Shown here piece after piece: positions 38,701-48,418 of a stretch of 64,000 bases of DNA. The notes beneath the pieces are model-generated. The model had not been told where the DNA came from, did no database searches, and saw only the letters and a program-made list of their open reading frames with translations. Each line of letters begins with the position of its first letter. Position 1 is the first letter of the stretch. The DNA is from Tanytarsus gracilentus (taxonomy: Eukaryota; Arthropoda; Insecta; Diptera; Chironomidae), in contig JAXRKN010000044.1 of NCBI GenBank assembly GCA_038502055.1, positions 11,305,501 to 11,369,500 of the forward strand, written 5' to 3'. Made by a program: the position numbers and the translations under genes.

Positions 38701-38973
38701 TTTAGAATGGGGATTCACAATTTGATAAAATTTTTAAATTTTAAATTTTTCCGGTAACATTCATAGTGGATCCCTAACCCTGAACATTTTTTCATGCCTT
38801 TAAATTTTATCCCCCTAAAGATTCGAAAAGAGGACGATGATTCAATGGTGGCGAAAGACTGGAAATATGCTGCAATGGTCGTCGATAGACTGTGCCTTAT
38901 TATTTTTACATTCTTCACAATAGTCGCTACAATTGCCGTACTCATGTCCGCTCCACACATCATCGTTTCGTAG
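17703..38973 (+). CDS. nAChRalpha7: Nicotinic acetylcholine receptor subunit alpha7
   Basis: Sixteen exons, all with GT-AG ends and consistent phases: 17703-17862, 27833-27976, 28044-28084, 28869-28978, 29041-29172, 29235-29267, 29341-29432, 32282-32326, 32397-32407, 32471-32609, 32670-32756, 35299-35408, 37893-38035, 38131-38253, 38541-38673, 38821-38973. They encode 551 residues. The secretion signal's hydrophobic core is at 35-53. Next come the ligand domain with loop A (WKPDVLMYNS), the Cys-loop C185-C199 (CKIDITWFPFDDQRC), and the alpha-type vicinal cysteines C250-C251 in YYNCCPEP. The TM1-TM3 block contains GEKLSLGVTILLSLTVF, followed by a cytoplasmic loop with KSLLANVLDIDDDFRH and TM4 ending SAPHIIVS. 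Wording throughout matches insect alpha7 rather than alpha5 or alpha6. The product is an acetylcholine-gated cation channel of neurons. Oddities are an unusually long charged stretch before the signal core, an 11-nt microexon and a 60-nt stop-free intron. Confidence 0.97.
17906..17981. repeat. 24-bp perfect palindrome and TGGTGAAA repeat copy
   Basis: 17906-17929 is a perfect palindrome built from GTGGTGAAATAA and its reverse complement. It is followed by GTGGTGAATTTCAC and AAATTCACCA up to 17981. It lies 43 bp inside alpha7 intron 1. The same modules recur at 14536 and 19775. Confidence 0.6.
19775..19841. repeat. Third copy of the TGGTGAAA dispersed repeat
   Basis: TGGTGAAATAAAATT, then CTCACCACAAACTTTT, a 25-bp spacer and CATGGTGAATTTCTC. 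It has the same module order and spacing as the copies at 14536 and 17906. Confidence 0.45.
20020..20223 (+). other. Coding-like frame of unknown status in alpha7 intron 1
   Basis: A frame of about 67 codons ends at TAG 20221-20223 and is richer in varied codons than its surroundings. It reads RFLRENVPTLEKLTRRVK and later HPHCEYFFRDASSPTKFVDW. There is no ATG before codon 26 and no AG acceptor at its 5' edge. It could be a decayed fragment of a captured gene or coincidence. I do not recognise it. Confidence 0.25.
20811..20818. repeat. 8-bp target-site duplication, left copy
   Basis: CATAAATG, repeated exactly at 23175-23182 on the other side of the inserted element. Confidence 0.7.
20819..23174. 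mobile_element. hAT-like non-autonomous element carrying a satellite array
   Basis: The ends form terminal inverted repeats: the left begins AGGGGGCGGACGACTTGG and the right ends AGTCGTCCGCCCCCTG. An exact 8-bp duplication CATAAATG flanks them. A CAGGG-type terminus with an 8-bp duplication is typical of hAT-superfamily transposons. The left copy has lost its first C. Subterminal zones (20845-20960 and 23035-23160) are rich in TATATAAA and TATATTTTTATA motifs in inverted orientation. The interior is a 147-bp tandem satellite. No transposase is present, so the element is non-autonomous and would need a transposase from elsewhere. A related shorter element lies at 41787-42073. The superfamily assignment rests on the ends and duplication length only. 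Confidence 0.8.
21001..22989. repeat. 147-bp tandem satellite, about 13.5 copies
   Basis: The unit beginning CTGGAAGTGAGATCCAGTAG recurs with an exact 147-bp step from 21001 through about 22765. It ends with a shortened unit starting at 22904 (8 bp lost at the junction). CTGGAAGTGAGATCCAG occurs twice per unit, at offsets 0 and about 109, so the unit grew from a smaller motif. Units differ by a few bases. Variants repeat in blocks of four (588 bp): for example GAACTAAAATCAAGC at about 21311 and about 21899. Because 147 is a multiple of three and one minus-strand frame has no stop, a 620-codon open frame runs through the array (22850-20988). I treat it as a by-product, not a gene. Confidence 0.95.
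23175..23182. repeat. 8-bp target-site duplication, right copy
   Basis: CATAAATG, identical to 20811-20818. Confidence 0.7.
23183..27832. other. alpha7 intron 1, second part
   Basis: AT-rich intron sequence with no supported gene. A TATATA-rich patch at 23385-23450 resembles the subterminal parts of the neighbouring element and may be a remnant of a second insertion. The intron ends in CTAATTTGCAG at 27832. Confidence 0.5.
29433..32281. other. alpha7 intron 7 (2.8 kb)
   Basis: No alternative exon with receptor-like sequence is visible. Short open frames here do not match any part of the ligand domain and lack suitable splice borders. Confidence 0.5.
32397..32407 (+). other. 11-nt microexon of the alpha7 gene
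   Basis: AGCCGTACGTG completes the Glu codon split from the previous exon and encodes Pro-Tyr-Val (residues 254-256), directly after the vicinal cysteines. The flanking introns are 70 nt (32327-32396) and 63 nt (32408-32470). Reading through either one hits a stop within a few codons or more, so both must be removed to give the conserved CCPEPYVDITF. Confidence 0.85.
32757..35298. other. alpha7 intron 11 (2.5 kb), with an imperfect inverted repeat
   Basis: Non-coding. At 33071-33155, TTTTTGGCCGTTAAG is matched in reverse by CTTAAA-rich sequence ending TTTAACGGTCGAAAAG, forming a hairpin of about 85 nt. Nothing else is supported. Confidence 0.45.
35409..37892. other. alpha7 intron 12 (2.5 kb)
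   Basis: Non-coding and AT-rich. An 18-bp perfect palindrome TTATTATGATCATAATAA lies at 37834-37851, about 40 bp before the exon 13 acceptor. No alternative exon is seen. Confidence 0.45.
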
Positions 38974-39763
38974 CCGTTTGAAAATGGTTGTTATTGGTTT
39001 TATCACAAAATCAATTTGTTGTTCATCAAAGTCGTCTCGAAAGTTTTCAAGTGAAAGCTTAGATTTTTTTCCGTATTCGCAATCGAGAGGAGAAAAAAGT
39101 TTAACAGCAATTCGTATGTGTGTGTGTATTTTCTGTGGTAGAGAGAAATAATTTAGTTTAGCATAAATATGATAATTTAGTTTTGTTCTATTAGCATAAA
39201 TTTCATTTCAATCCTCTCTCTCTTGTTGGCCACAACTATACACCCGCTGCACATCGTACCAGTCAAAGAGCGCAATAACTTCTTGCCAAATTAACTAAAA
39301 GAGGAATATAAAAATGGAGATAAGAAGAAAAATGTGCAATTTCATTTTATTAAGTAGTTTCCGTTCTCTGCATGAGCCAAGAGCATCCAGCAAGCATTCT
39401 TAGCTTAAATTACTTTAATCCGGGTTATTTGCTATCTTGAATGCTCTCTCAGATGCTCTTAAAGAATTTTTGTTAAAATTGCTCAAGAAATTGAGTTCAA
39501 AGACCATTAGCAAAAAATTATTTGTAACACACTTAAAAAAATCAAAAGCTCAATGAAGCGTAAAATTAATTATAATTAAGGAGATGAGAGAGACAATTTT
39601 TTTCGAAAGCAATATTAATCACGGAAGTCGTTTAATTTATGCCCTACTCAGAATTCAACCATCTATAATCTCAAGGACTTTCTTTATGAAGGAGAACAAA
39701 GAACTTCCTTCATTTTCTGAATTGTAAATAATTGTAAAAGATTTACGGGGGCGAGGAGAAGAG

Positions 39764-39782
39764 AAAGAAGAAGAAGAAGAAG
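39764..39782. repeat. GAA microsatellite
   Basis: About six GAA/AAG units inside a purine-rich patch. Confidence 0.7.
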
Positions 39783-40084
39783 TATGAAAGAGAAAAAATA
39801 AATTTTTTTGTGGATAATTGCGATAAAAAGCGAATTTCCAGAAATTCTTTTTTCAAACTTCTCGCAATTAAATCGTCATTAGTTGGATGAGAAAAAAAGG
39901 AAGAACTGCAATTTTCGATGAGTTCATTTATTGCCACTAGAAAAAATCTCCGAGCTTTCTTTATTGAATTTTTCTGAGCACTTTCGTAATCGCTTTTTTA
40001 GAAAAATTGGCGGTGAATTCACTTAATTAGGCGAGAAAAATAATTTAATTAGAGTTGAGATTTATTTTAAAGTTATTTTTAGAG

Positions 40085-40236
40085 TTTAAAGCTCTAAAAA
40101 TTAATGCGAAGCTTTAAAATTTAGGTGAAACTTTAAGAGTTTATGTAAAAGCTACAAAAGCTTCAATGAAATATTAAAGCTTTAAAACCTTAAAGTTCAT
40201 CTAAAAGTTCATTTAAAAATTTAAAGCTCTAAAAAT
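40085..40236. repeat. Degenerate AAAGCTTTAAAA-type tandem stretch
   Basis: TTTAAAGCTCTAAAAAT occurs at 40085-40101 and 40220-40236. Looser copies (AAGCTTTAAAATTT, AAAGCTTTAAAACC) lie between. It reads as an old, strongly diverged tandem repeat. Confidence 0.4.
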
Positions 40237-41786
40237 AAATTTTATGAATTTTTATTGTCTGACTTCCTTCACAAATTTGATATTTTTTCGATATATTTTA
40301 ATTTTATGAGCATCATAATGGTTGATGATGACAAAAGCATGACTAGATCACACACAAACGTTATTGTGAATGTTTACTGTCAAATTAAGTTTAAATTTTT
40401 TTGCTTTCCTCACTCATTCTCTCACACCCTCGCACATTTCTATCAAAAAGATCGCTTTATACGTAATGATACATGCCTTTTTAAGCGAGGAGTGAGACAG
40501 TGTAGAATGAAATGTGCTTCATCGGAATTTCCTCCATTAACAATAAATGTTTATGATGATGAAGTATTTTTGTCAACAACAAAATAGAAATTTTTGCTTC
40601 CTTTTGTGAATTCATCGCTGATGAGAGAGAAAAAGCTTCGCATTTTTTTCTGCTGTAATTTTCTTTTTATGAGAGAAAATAAAGACCGTATTACGATAGG
40701 GGCTCGTCATCGCGTCTTTATTAATTGAACATAAATGACAATCTCCGTTTATTGTTTTTTATTTCAAACGATGATAGAGGATGAATTTTTTTGGGTCAAA
40801 GATTTTTAAATATTTCTAATTTAATTTAATAAATAAAAATAATTGTTTAAAAAATCAAAAAAAAAGTATAAAAATGTAACGGAAAATTTTCAAACTTTCA
40901 AAGAATTGAATGAAAAATAAAATTTATCTCCAAAACTTTTATTTTTCATTCGAGAAATTTTCTCATTTAGTTTTCAGTGCCCTGGGAAAAATCTGGGAAA
41001 TGTGTTCATAATTTAGCGACAATTAAAAAAGTTTTTTATAAAAAAATTCACATGCATAAGTTTTCAACTCATAATTTTTGTACAAAAAAGTTATAAAAGT
41101 CAATGAGGAAAAATTAAATTATCGCCGTAAAAATTAAATTGCAAACGAAGATATAAAAATATAAAATTTCTGCCTTCGTCGTGAAGATTTAAAGAAATTA
41201 AGATGAAAATTAAGGAAATAATAAATTAAGTGTAGGTAATGGCGTAACTAGATGACCAACAGACAAAATTATTAGCTAAATATAATTTTGTGAGATTTTA
41301 GACACGAATAAAAATATCTCAGAAATAAAAATTTGTTAGATAGCTCTGAATTCCATGAAGAATCACACACCTGAAACATACTCAAAAATGTCCTTTTAAG
41401 CATTTAGATCGAGGTTAAAAGAAAATTATTAAATTGTACAGAATTCTCATTTCATTGAATCGAAGCATAAGGTGCAAATTGAAAAAGGAGAAAATTTCAT
41501 TCGGTTATGTGTAAAATCGACACACTCATTCGATATTTTTAGCTTCTTTCCTTATCGAGATTCGAGTTCATTCATTTTGAGTTGAACGTGTGGGAAAATT
41601 ACGATTTTCTCATTGTCGGTCGTACACAACACGGAATTATCGATAAACCTATAAAAATAGGAATGAGAGACTGTTATGTAGATTGTCATCGACTTTCATT
41701 CTTAAAATAGACAAAAATTCAACTTCAACCCATTTCAATAAGGCATTTTAGACATTAAATAGTGTCAAGCGTTGATGAACTGAATG

Positions 41787-42073
41787 CAGGGGCGAGAAAC
41801 TTGAATTTAAATATCATAAAATTATTTAAGTTTATATAAATTTTATATGCTTTATGACATATAAAGTACATAAATTTAGAGACATTTAAATTTATATGAA
41901 AGTATATAATTTTTTTTATGAAAATACATAATTTTATACATCAAGTGCATAAAATATAAAGAATATAAAATTTATAAACTAATATGCAAGAATTTCAGAC
42001 CAGTTCATAAATTTTTATATACTCTATATTTTTATATACTTTGCATAATTATGTACAAGTTTCTCGAACCCTG
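41787..42073. mobile_element. Short hAT-like MITE related to the satellite-bearing element
   Basis: The left end CAGGGGCGAGAAACTTG and right end CAAGTTTCTCGAACCCTG form inverted repeats with two or three mismatches. The 287-bp interior is made of TATATAAA/AAAGTATATAAA motifs like those flanking the 147-bp satellite at 20819. Aligned with that element's end, the shared pattern is CAGGGG(G)CG followed by ACTTG, AT and TAAAT. No clear 8-bp target duplication remains. There is no coding capacity. Confidence 0.65.
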
Positions 42074-43263
42074 CATGCATTGATGGTGATTGATGATTTT
42101 AAAATTTAAAAATAATTTTCATCTGTTAACAGATGTGTTTTTTAAACAACAGAAAATTTTGTTAATAATTTCTTATTGAATTTTTTAAACACTTAAATAA
42201 ATAAGTTTAAAATAATTTTGAATAATTATTGAAAGTAGCACATTAATAAATTTACTTTTAATTTAAATTTAATACTCATTTACAACTAAATTACTTAATA
42301 TGTGTACACGAAATTTTCCACTATTTAATCCCATCAATCAACATTGATACAAGAGAGTAAATTTAAACATCTCCGACGACCTCAAAACTTGAGAGGAAAA
42401 GTTCTTCAATCAATTCTGTAAATATTAAGAAAAGCCAACAAAAACACTTCAATCATTCCACAGAAAGTAAAATTTGTGCTCGGGTAGCAATTTTCTCCTT
42501 CACTTTAAATGAGAGAAAAAAGAAGAAATTTTTTTGAGGCAGCACAAAGAAGGAATAACAAAAAAGAGAATTAAATAAATGAAGACATAAACTGTGTAAA
42601 ATATAAAAAATGAAAATTGTAGAATTATTCTAAAAGCATTAAAAAAGCTTCAAAAGAATAGAAGAATCGATAATTGAATTTACATAATGTTCCATACACA
42701 TATGAGGACATTAATGAAATTCACAAGAAGAAAACTTTTTCTTTTTGTTTTATTCAGAAGATAGAAAAATAATGAACATAAGCTCGTTGATTATCTTTAA
42801 AAATTCTACATCATTTCACTCTCGATTGTTTTCTCATTTTCGAGGTCAGCAATGACTTAACGAGCAAGAATAAAAACTAATTTAAGGATAATAAAATTTC
42901 ATTTAAGTGATGAACTACTAGATAAAATATTTAATGATTTTTCAACAGCAGCATGACTGTGATATTTTACTTTTATGTCAGAGGAGAAAATCAAATTTTG
43001 ATAAAAATAAATTCTTTCTTTGCGTTTTTCCGCTCACTAATTTTTAAAAATTTCCGCGACTAATTTTTGGACAGTTTTGTGTCTGCGAGATTTATTTTTA
43101 TTCTCTTCGAAAAAAGATTATAAATGAAGATTATTATTGAGTTCTAAAAATAGATGAAAAAAAGTATATATTGATGATGAAGTATGAGCAGTTGGTGCAA
43201 ATGATGATGAAAAATGAGATTTTCCAAATATATATTTAAGAAGAAATTTACGCAAAGAAAAAT

Positions 43264-43388
43264 CTAATAACCCTAACCGGCGATTTAAGTGCTTGCGATT
43301 TTTTAATTAGAAATACTTTCAGTAGATAAACAATAAAGAATTGTGTTTGATGATTGAAAGGCAATCAAAATCGCCCTTTAGGGTTATT
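43264..43388. mobile_element. Small MITE with AATAACCCTAA ends
   Basis: The left end AATAACCCTAACCGGCGATT is mirrored by the right end AATCGCCCTTTAGGGTTATT (two mismatches in 20 bp). GAAAAAT lies immediately outside on both sides (43257-43263 and 43389-43395), a probable 7-bp target duplication. The element is about 125 bp with no coding capacity. The superfamily is undetermined. Confidence 0.6.
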
Positions 43389-44395
43389 GAAAAATTTATT
43401 AAATAAATTAAATTGTTTTCTTTTTTGACGATACATAGATTATAATACACTCTATTAAGTTGCTTCATTAAAATAATTAAAATAATTAGGATAATGAGGA
43501 TAATGAGAATTTAAAAAAATATTGTTGACCAATTTATTTTGAATTTTTCAAAGATATTTTAAAAAATGTTTTTTAATCTCTTCTAAACATCTCATTCTAT
43601 TTAATTTTTCTCAGTAATAAATCATTCATGAAAAACCCTCATTGATCATTATTAAGGTTTCTCTATCGAATAAAAAATTGAGTCCGCGTCTCTTATTGCT
43701 ATTTAACAAGAAAGAAGAAAATCTCTGAAAACTTTTTCTGTCTCTCTTTAATCTCACTGACTATGTATGCTTTTATGGTGGAAGAAATTCTCTAAATTAA
43801 CTTTATGCGAGAATTTAAAATTGTAATTTAAATTTAAAGGTTTAGATGAAAAAAAATTGTAAATTTTTAACAATGATGAAAAGTGAAATGCAAAAAAATA
43901 TTTAAAAGAAAATTCTTAAAACGTAAGAAATAAAAATAAAATTCTTAAAGTAATAGGCAATCGTACTATGTTTGTTGTTGTTCCATTTTCGGAACTTTTT
44001 TTGAAAAATAAAAAATGAGCAAAAAATAATTTCTTCGATTTAAAAACCAAGCATGAAACATGTTTCAATCGTAATAAAAAAAAGTTTAATAAAAATAAAT
44101 ACTCGCCATTGTGTAAATAAAAATTCTTTCTCTCTTTTTTTGATGAGAAAAAAAGAAGGAAAATTCATATAAAACAGAATCGACGCTTTCAAGTTCTTTT
44201 TTAAGTGAGAAGGGGAAAATTGAAAGAAATAATGTTCATAAATTCAAGCCAACTTTCATCACCCAGAATAATAAAAAATTTATTGAAAGGAAATCACGCG
44301 ATAATGTAATAAATTTCCTTGAAACATAAACACTTGACTATTTTGGTAAATTGTGAAGTTTTTGAGGATAAACTGTTTCCCGAGCGAGGAGGTTC

Positions 44396-44466
44396 AACAC
44401 TTAATTATTATATTATTTAAATTTATAGCGGAGCTATAACTTAATTTAATAATTAAATTAAGTGTT
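44396..44466. repeat. 71-bp hairpin-forming inverted repeat
   Basis: The arms begin AACACTTAATT and end AATTAAGTGTT. The centre is TATAGC-GGA-GCTATA with a 3-nt loop. A few mismatches sit in the A/T-rich middle. It may be a relic of a foldback element. Confidence 0.6.
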
Positions 44467-44707
44467 TATGAAAAAATGAAATAATTCATCCTCAAAAAAT
44501 TCTCAATTTTTTTTCAACCACTTAAAAAAAGTTTAAAAAACCAATGTTTGGTCTTTCGATGGCTAAGTTAAGAATGCCATCAAATGAATCATCGAATTGA
44601 AAAAAATTTCACATTTTTTATCCACAAAGGAGGAAATAAATTGAAGTTACGGGTAATTGAGGTTGTACCGCTTTCGTGTGGCGGGTTTTCTAGTGTTTTC
44701 AACAAAA

Positions 44708-44752
44708 AATCGGTTAACTCTACATGAAAACTGTTTTCATGGTTAACCGATT
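44708..44752. repeat. 45-bp near-perfect inverted repeat
   Basis: AATCGGTTAAC, a TCTA bulge, CATGAAAAC, a single T, then GTTTTCATG and GTTAACCGATT. The stem is 20 bp with one four-base bulge and practically no loop, and it is less AT-rich than its surroundings. Confidence 0.7.
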
Positions 44753-47700
44753 CAAATAAAGAGAAAAAAGTTTATTGCATCATCGCGTGGTTTTTCCATG
44801 TTTAAAACAAACTGTTTGATTAATTAAAGCTCTACATGTTTAAGGATTGAACAAGAGACAAATTCATGCCAATTAATGCAATATTACCGATTTTGATACC
44901 GAAAAAAATTTATGGATAATCCTCTTATACATAAAAAATGAAAAAATTGAACTTTATAAAACATCATCTCGAAAATGAGAAAGAGAGTAAAAAGGGTTCA
45001 TTACATTTAAGACCCTAGGAATTTTTGCATTTTTCATAAAGATGTGTTTTCACTTACATTCCTGTTTCTTCTCACTCATTCTCATTGTTTTTTTCTGCAT
45101 AAATGGCATTAATTCAAAAAACATAGTTAGAAAATTTGCAAGTAAAAAATTATTGAAATTAAAAAAAAGTTCACACAAAATATAAAAAAATGTTTGAAAA
45201 AATTGTAAAGTTTCTCCTTTTAAGCAAACAAACGAGGTATTTTTAAAAAAGTGAAATTGATAAAATGGAAAAAATTAGTAAAATATATTGAAAAATCACT
45301 TGAGTAAAAAAATTGTCGAAAGCTAGAAGAAAAATCACTCGCGCGTTTTAAATTAGCGTCGTGGTATTATTAATAGCGAAAAAGAGAGAAATATCCAAGA
45401 TGACAAAAAAGAGTTATAGATGATGATAGCTGAAAATGTACGCTCACAGCGTCTAAACGACCAGAAAATGATAGCAAAAATATTTAAGACAAAAAACTGA
45501 AACATTTTTTTAGTTGTGTCGAATTAATTTTTCTACTCCTCAAAAAAGAAGAAAATTGCTCAAAATTAATCTCCATTCTCCGTCATAAATCCCATTAAAC
45601 AATAACCCCATATTTGAAGAAAGAGAAAGTATTTAATTAAAAATGTCTCAATTGCATTATAAAAAAATCACACCGAAAGGAGAAATAAAAGAGAAATATT
45701 TCAAGGAAATAAACCTTTATAAAATTTTTATGAATGAATAAAAACTGATCCAACAATGAATACGAGAAAAAAAATATTTGTGAAATTAATTTTTATCGTC
45801 AGTTTAAGAGCAATGATGAATTTATCAAGGATATCCAATTTAGATATTGCGAGTTTCCAGCTTTGAGAAATTCAATCAAAACCATTTTACAGCTTTAACC
45901 TCGTGAAAAAAATATAAATTTAATTTCAGCTCTCTTTCAGGTGAAAAGCAATTATACGACACTGTAAAATAACAATCTCCCTTCTGACGTATTTTCTTCT
46001 TCACCACCGCTCGAGTTCATCATCGTCTTCAGCTTTACCTGAAGCAATTGTACACCAGCTGTTGTCTCATAGTTCCCAGAAATAACCGAGATGAAGACAA
46101 ATCATCTCATCTGTCACAATCTCCACTGTTGGAACGTGGGAGTTGAAAATTGACTGTGGACATGAAAATAAGAAAAATTTATTTTTAATATTTTTTCCTC
46201 TCTCTTCTAACCGCATGGATGGTCGATGTAGAATGTTGAGAGCTCGGCGAGTAATATTCATGCAAAATGTGTGCTGCTTCTTTTTCTTCTTTAATGCTAA
46301 TGGATTTCTGAGGAGAAAAAGAAACAAATATCTCTCACGTGTCATCACAGTTTGTACGCAACCTTTATCGCGAGAATTTTTTTAATAAAAATTAAATTAT
46401 GAAGCTTAAGTGGTTGCTGGTGTCGGATATAAATTTCTTTCAGCAAAAATTATGCGAACGCTTTTAGTTACAATCATAATTTTGAGATTTTATTTGCTAA
46501 GAAAAGCTAAAATATTTTTCTTTTGGTCTTTTCCCTAATCAAATCTGCAAGTTTCTTTACCATATCCTCAAAAGTTTTTTCGAACTGCTGACAAAGTATT
46601 TTTTAAACGGAAACTACCATCCGTAATCTAAAGGGTGGAAAAAACTTTTCATAAACATTTATGCAAAGTGAGTTCACCCAGCTGAGATGATTTTCACAAT
46701 AAAACTTCAGCAGAAAAAATATAATCAGCAATTACCCGCCCCATGTTTCAACATTTCTCATATACGCGCAACAATGTTCAGATATCGCACTTTCACGCTT
46801 TTGCAGAATAACAAAAAAATTCTCATGTAAGTTGCTTAATTAGTAATGAGAGATAAAAGAGTGTATAAAGAGCAAATAAGAGGAAGCGTATGAAAAATTT
46901 AGGAGTTCATAAATCAAGGTGAGGAAACTTTTAAAATATTTTTGTATTTCTTAATTATAAAAGTTTTTAAATAAATTTTTTTTAAATATTTTTAATAATA
47001 TTTTTCAACGTCTACACCTTGAAAGAATGACAATAGAGAACACCCGCCGCCGTCAACGTTATCACAAAAATCCGAGATAAAGCTTTCGAAGAGAAAATAA
47101 TAAAAAAATGCTACTGGAATTTTTCCTCCTCTCGACGTCGTTCCTATTTTTATAATATTTGCACAAAAAAACATTTCGCTTTATGGTTTTTATACGTTTA
47201 TAGTCACGCTTTTAGAAAAAAAACAAAGGCCAACCGCTTGCATATGTAATTAGCGGTCGCACACAAAACTCTCTTTTTTGTTGTACTGCTTTGAAGGCAC
47301 ATCAAGGATCATTGTCATGACTCTCTAGACTTGACTTGCGGCTAACCCGTAATTCTAATTGTTATGTCACGACTGTTTTGTATTCTTTTTATCCAGCATA
47401 ACCTTCACATTTTTTTTCGTGCGAGTGCACGTGTATTATAAACACGAAAAAAATATTTACATTCATTTACTGATATCGAACAACGGTGATATATAGAGAG
47501 AGAAAAAATTCTGTACATGTTTTAGCGGAAAATAAAAAAAAAGTGAGCACAATGATGTTGTTGAATTTTAGAGGTCGCGGGTTGTTTACTCATCGATAGA
47601 ATAAAAAAGCTGTTACGATTGATATCGCAAGTGAGAGTTTCATTGAGTCTTATAAATTCTATAGAAACTTTTAAAGATAAATTGAAACTTTTGCGGCATT

Positions 47701-48138
47701 TTTCATATCTTTGAAAAAAACAAAAGATCAAAAATTCATAACAATTTAATCCACGTAATTTTTCAAATGATTGTCTTGACCCGCCTCAATTTTTTTTCTG
47801 TGCCAATAAATCATACCGGCAACATTATCATTAAAGTTTGATGAACTTAACGCGCTGTAGATTAATCGATTGAACTTCGCTATCGGCACCACATTAGTGA
47901 CTTATTCGAATATTCTATGTTGGTGCACAATTACGCGTTGTGCATGGAGAAAAGAAAAAAAATTATAGTGAGAGCGCAACGTTTATATGTGAGAAGAGAG
48001 CGAATATGAACAACATTGTACATCTGTGTGTGGCTTAAATTATGTCTCGCTTCTCGTCTGTACTAAAGCAGCCAGCGAGCAAAAGGAAAAATAGAGAAAA
48101 AGTGTATGAAGAAAATACAAACACTATTTTTTAAATTG

Positions 48139-48172
48139 TTTATACACCGCTACCGTGTATTCCTCGTTCAGT
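48139..48172 (+). promoter_or_regulatory. Core promoter: TATA-like box plus initiator
   Basis: TTTATACA at 48139 is followed by an arthropod initiator TTCAGTT with its A at 48170, exactly 31 bp from the first T of the box. That is the canonical TATA-to-start spacing. The surrounding kilobase is less AT-rich than average. It would direct plus-strand transcription through the possible first exon of the kinase gene. Confidence 0.5.
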
Positions 48173-48418
48173 TCACTTTTAAGCTTAGAGTTGAGCACAC
48201 GCGCGCGAAATCGATACGGCTCAATATCGAGAGAAAAGAGTTTATATTTTTTTAACAAAAGAAAATTTTTTGTACAAATGATAAAACCAAATTTTTTCGC
48301 TCTCGTGCCACGAAGATTTATCTGAATAAAAGTGATAAAAATTTAATTAATAAAATAAATATTGAGGATAAAAAAATATATTTTAATGCAGTGCGAGTTA
48401 AACAGCTTGCCAGCCAAG
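48170..48418 (+). other. Possible first exon of the cGMP-dependent kinase gene
   Basis: Downstream of the initiator, a 249-nt segment ends at a strong donor CAAG|GTAAAC. A 15-codon upstream frame starts at 48278. Another ATG at 48386 gives MQCELNSLPAK and reaches the donor in phase 0. The acceptor at 58442/58443 is also phase 0, so joining would either extend the kinase by 11 residues or place GCCAAG in front of its ATG, a strong initiation context (A at -3, G at +4). The link across a 10-kb intron is inferred. Confidence 0.4.

Larger units (their letters stand above)
38974..41786. other. 3' UTR of alpha7 and intergenic DNA
   Basis: The first few hundred bases after the stop are probably the alpha7 3' UTR. 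No single clear polyadenylation signal stands out. A frame at 40255-40587 has no ATG start and no recognisable protein features. A GAA run lies at 39764-39782. Confidence 0.45.
42074..48138. other. Intergenic, no gene seen
   Basis: Six kilobases of AT-rich DNA. Apart from the inverted-repeat elements listed separately, no frame or RNA gene is supported. The last kilobase (47200-48140) is less AT-rich and probably contains regulatory DNA for the downstream promoter. Confidence 0.45.

Noticed and set aside
40255..40587. 110-codon open frame
   Set aside because: It has no ATG start, an unremarkable composition and no linked exons.
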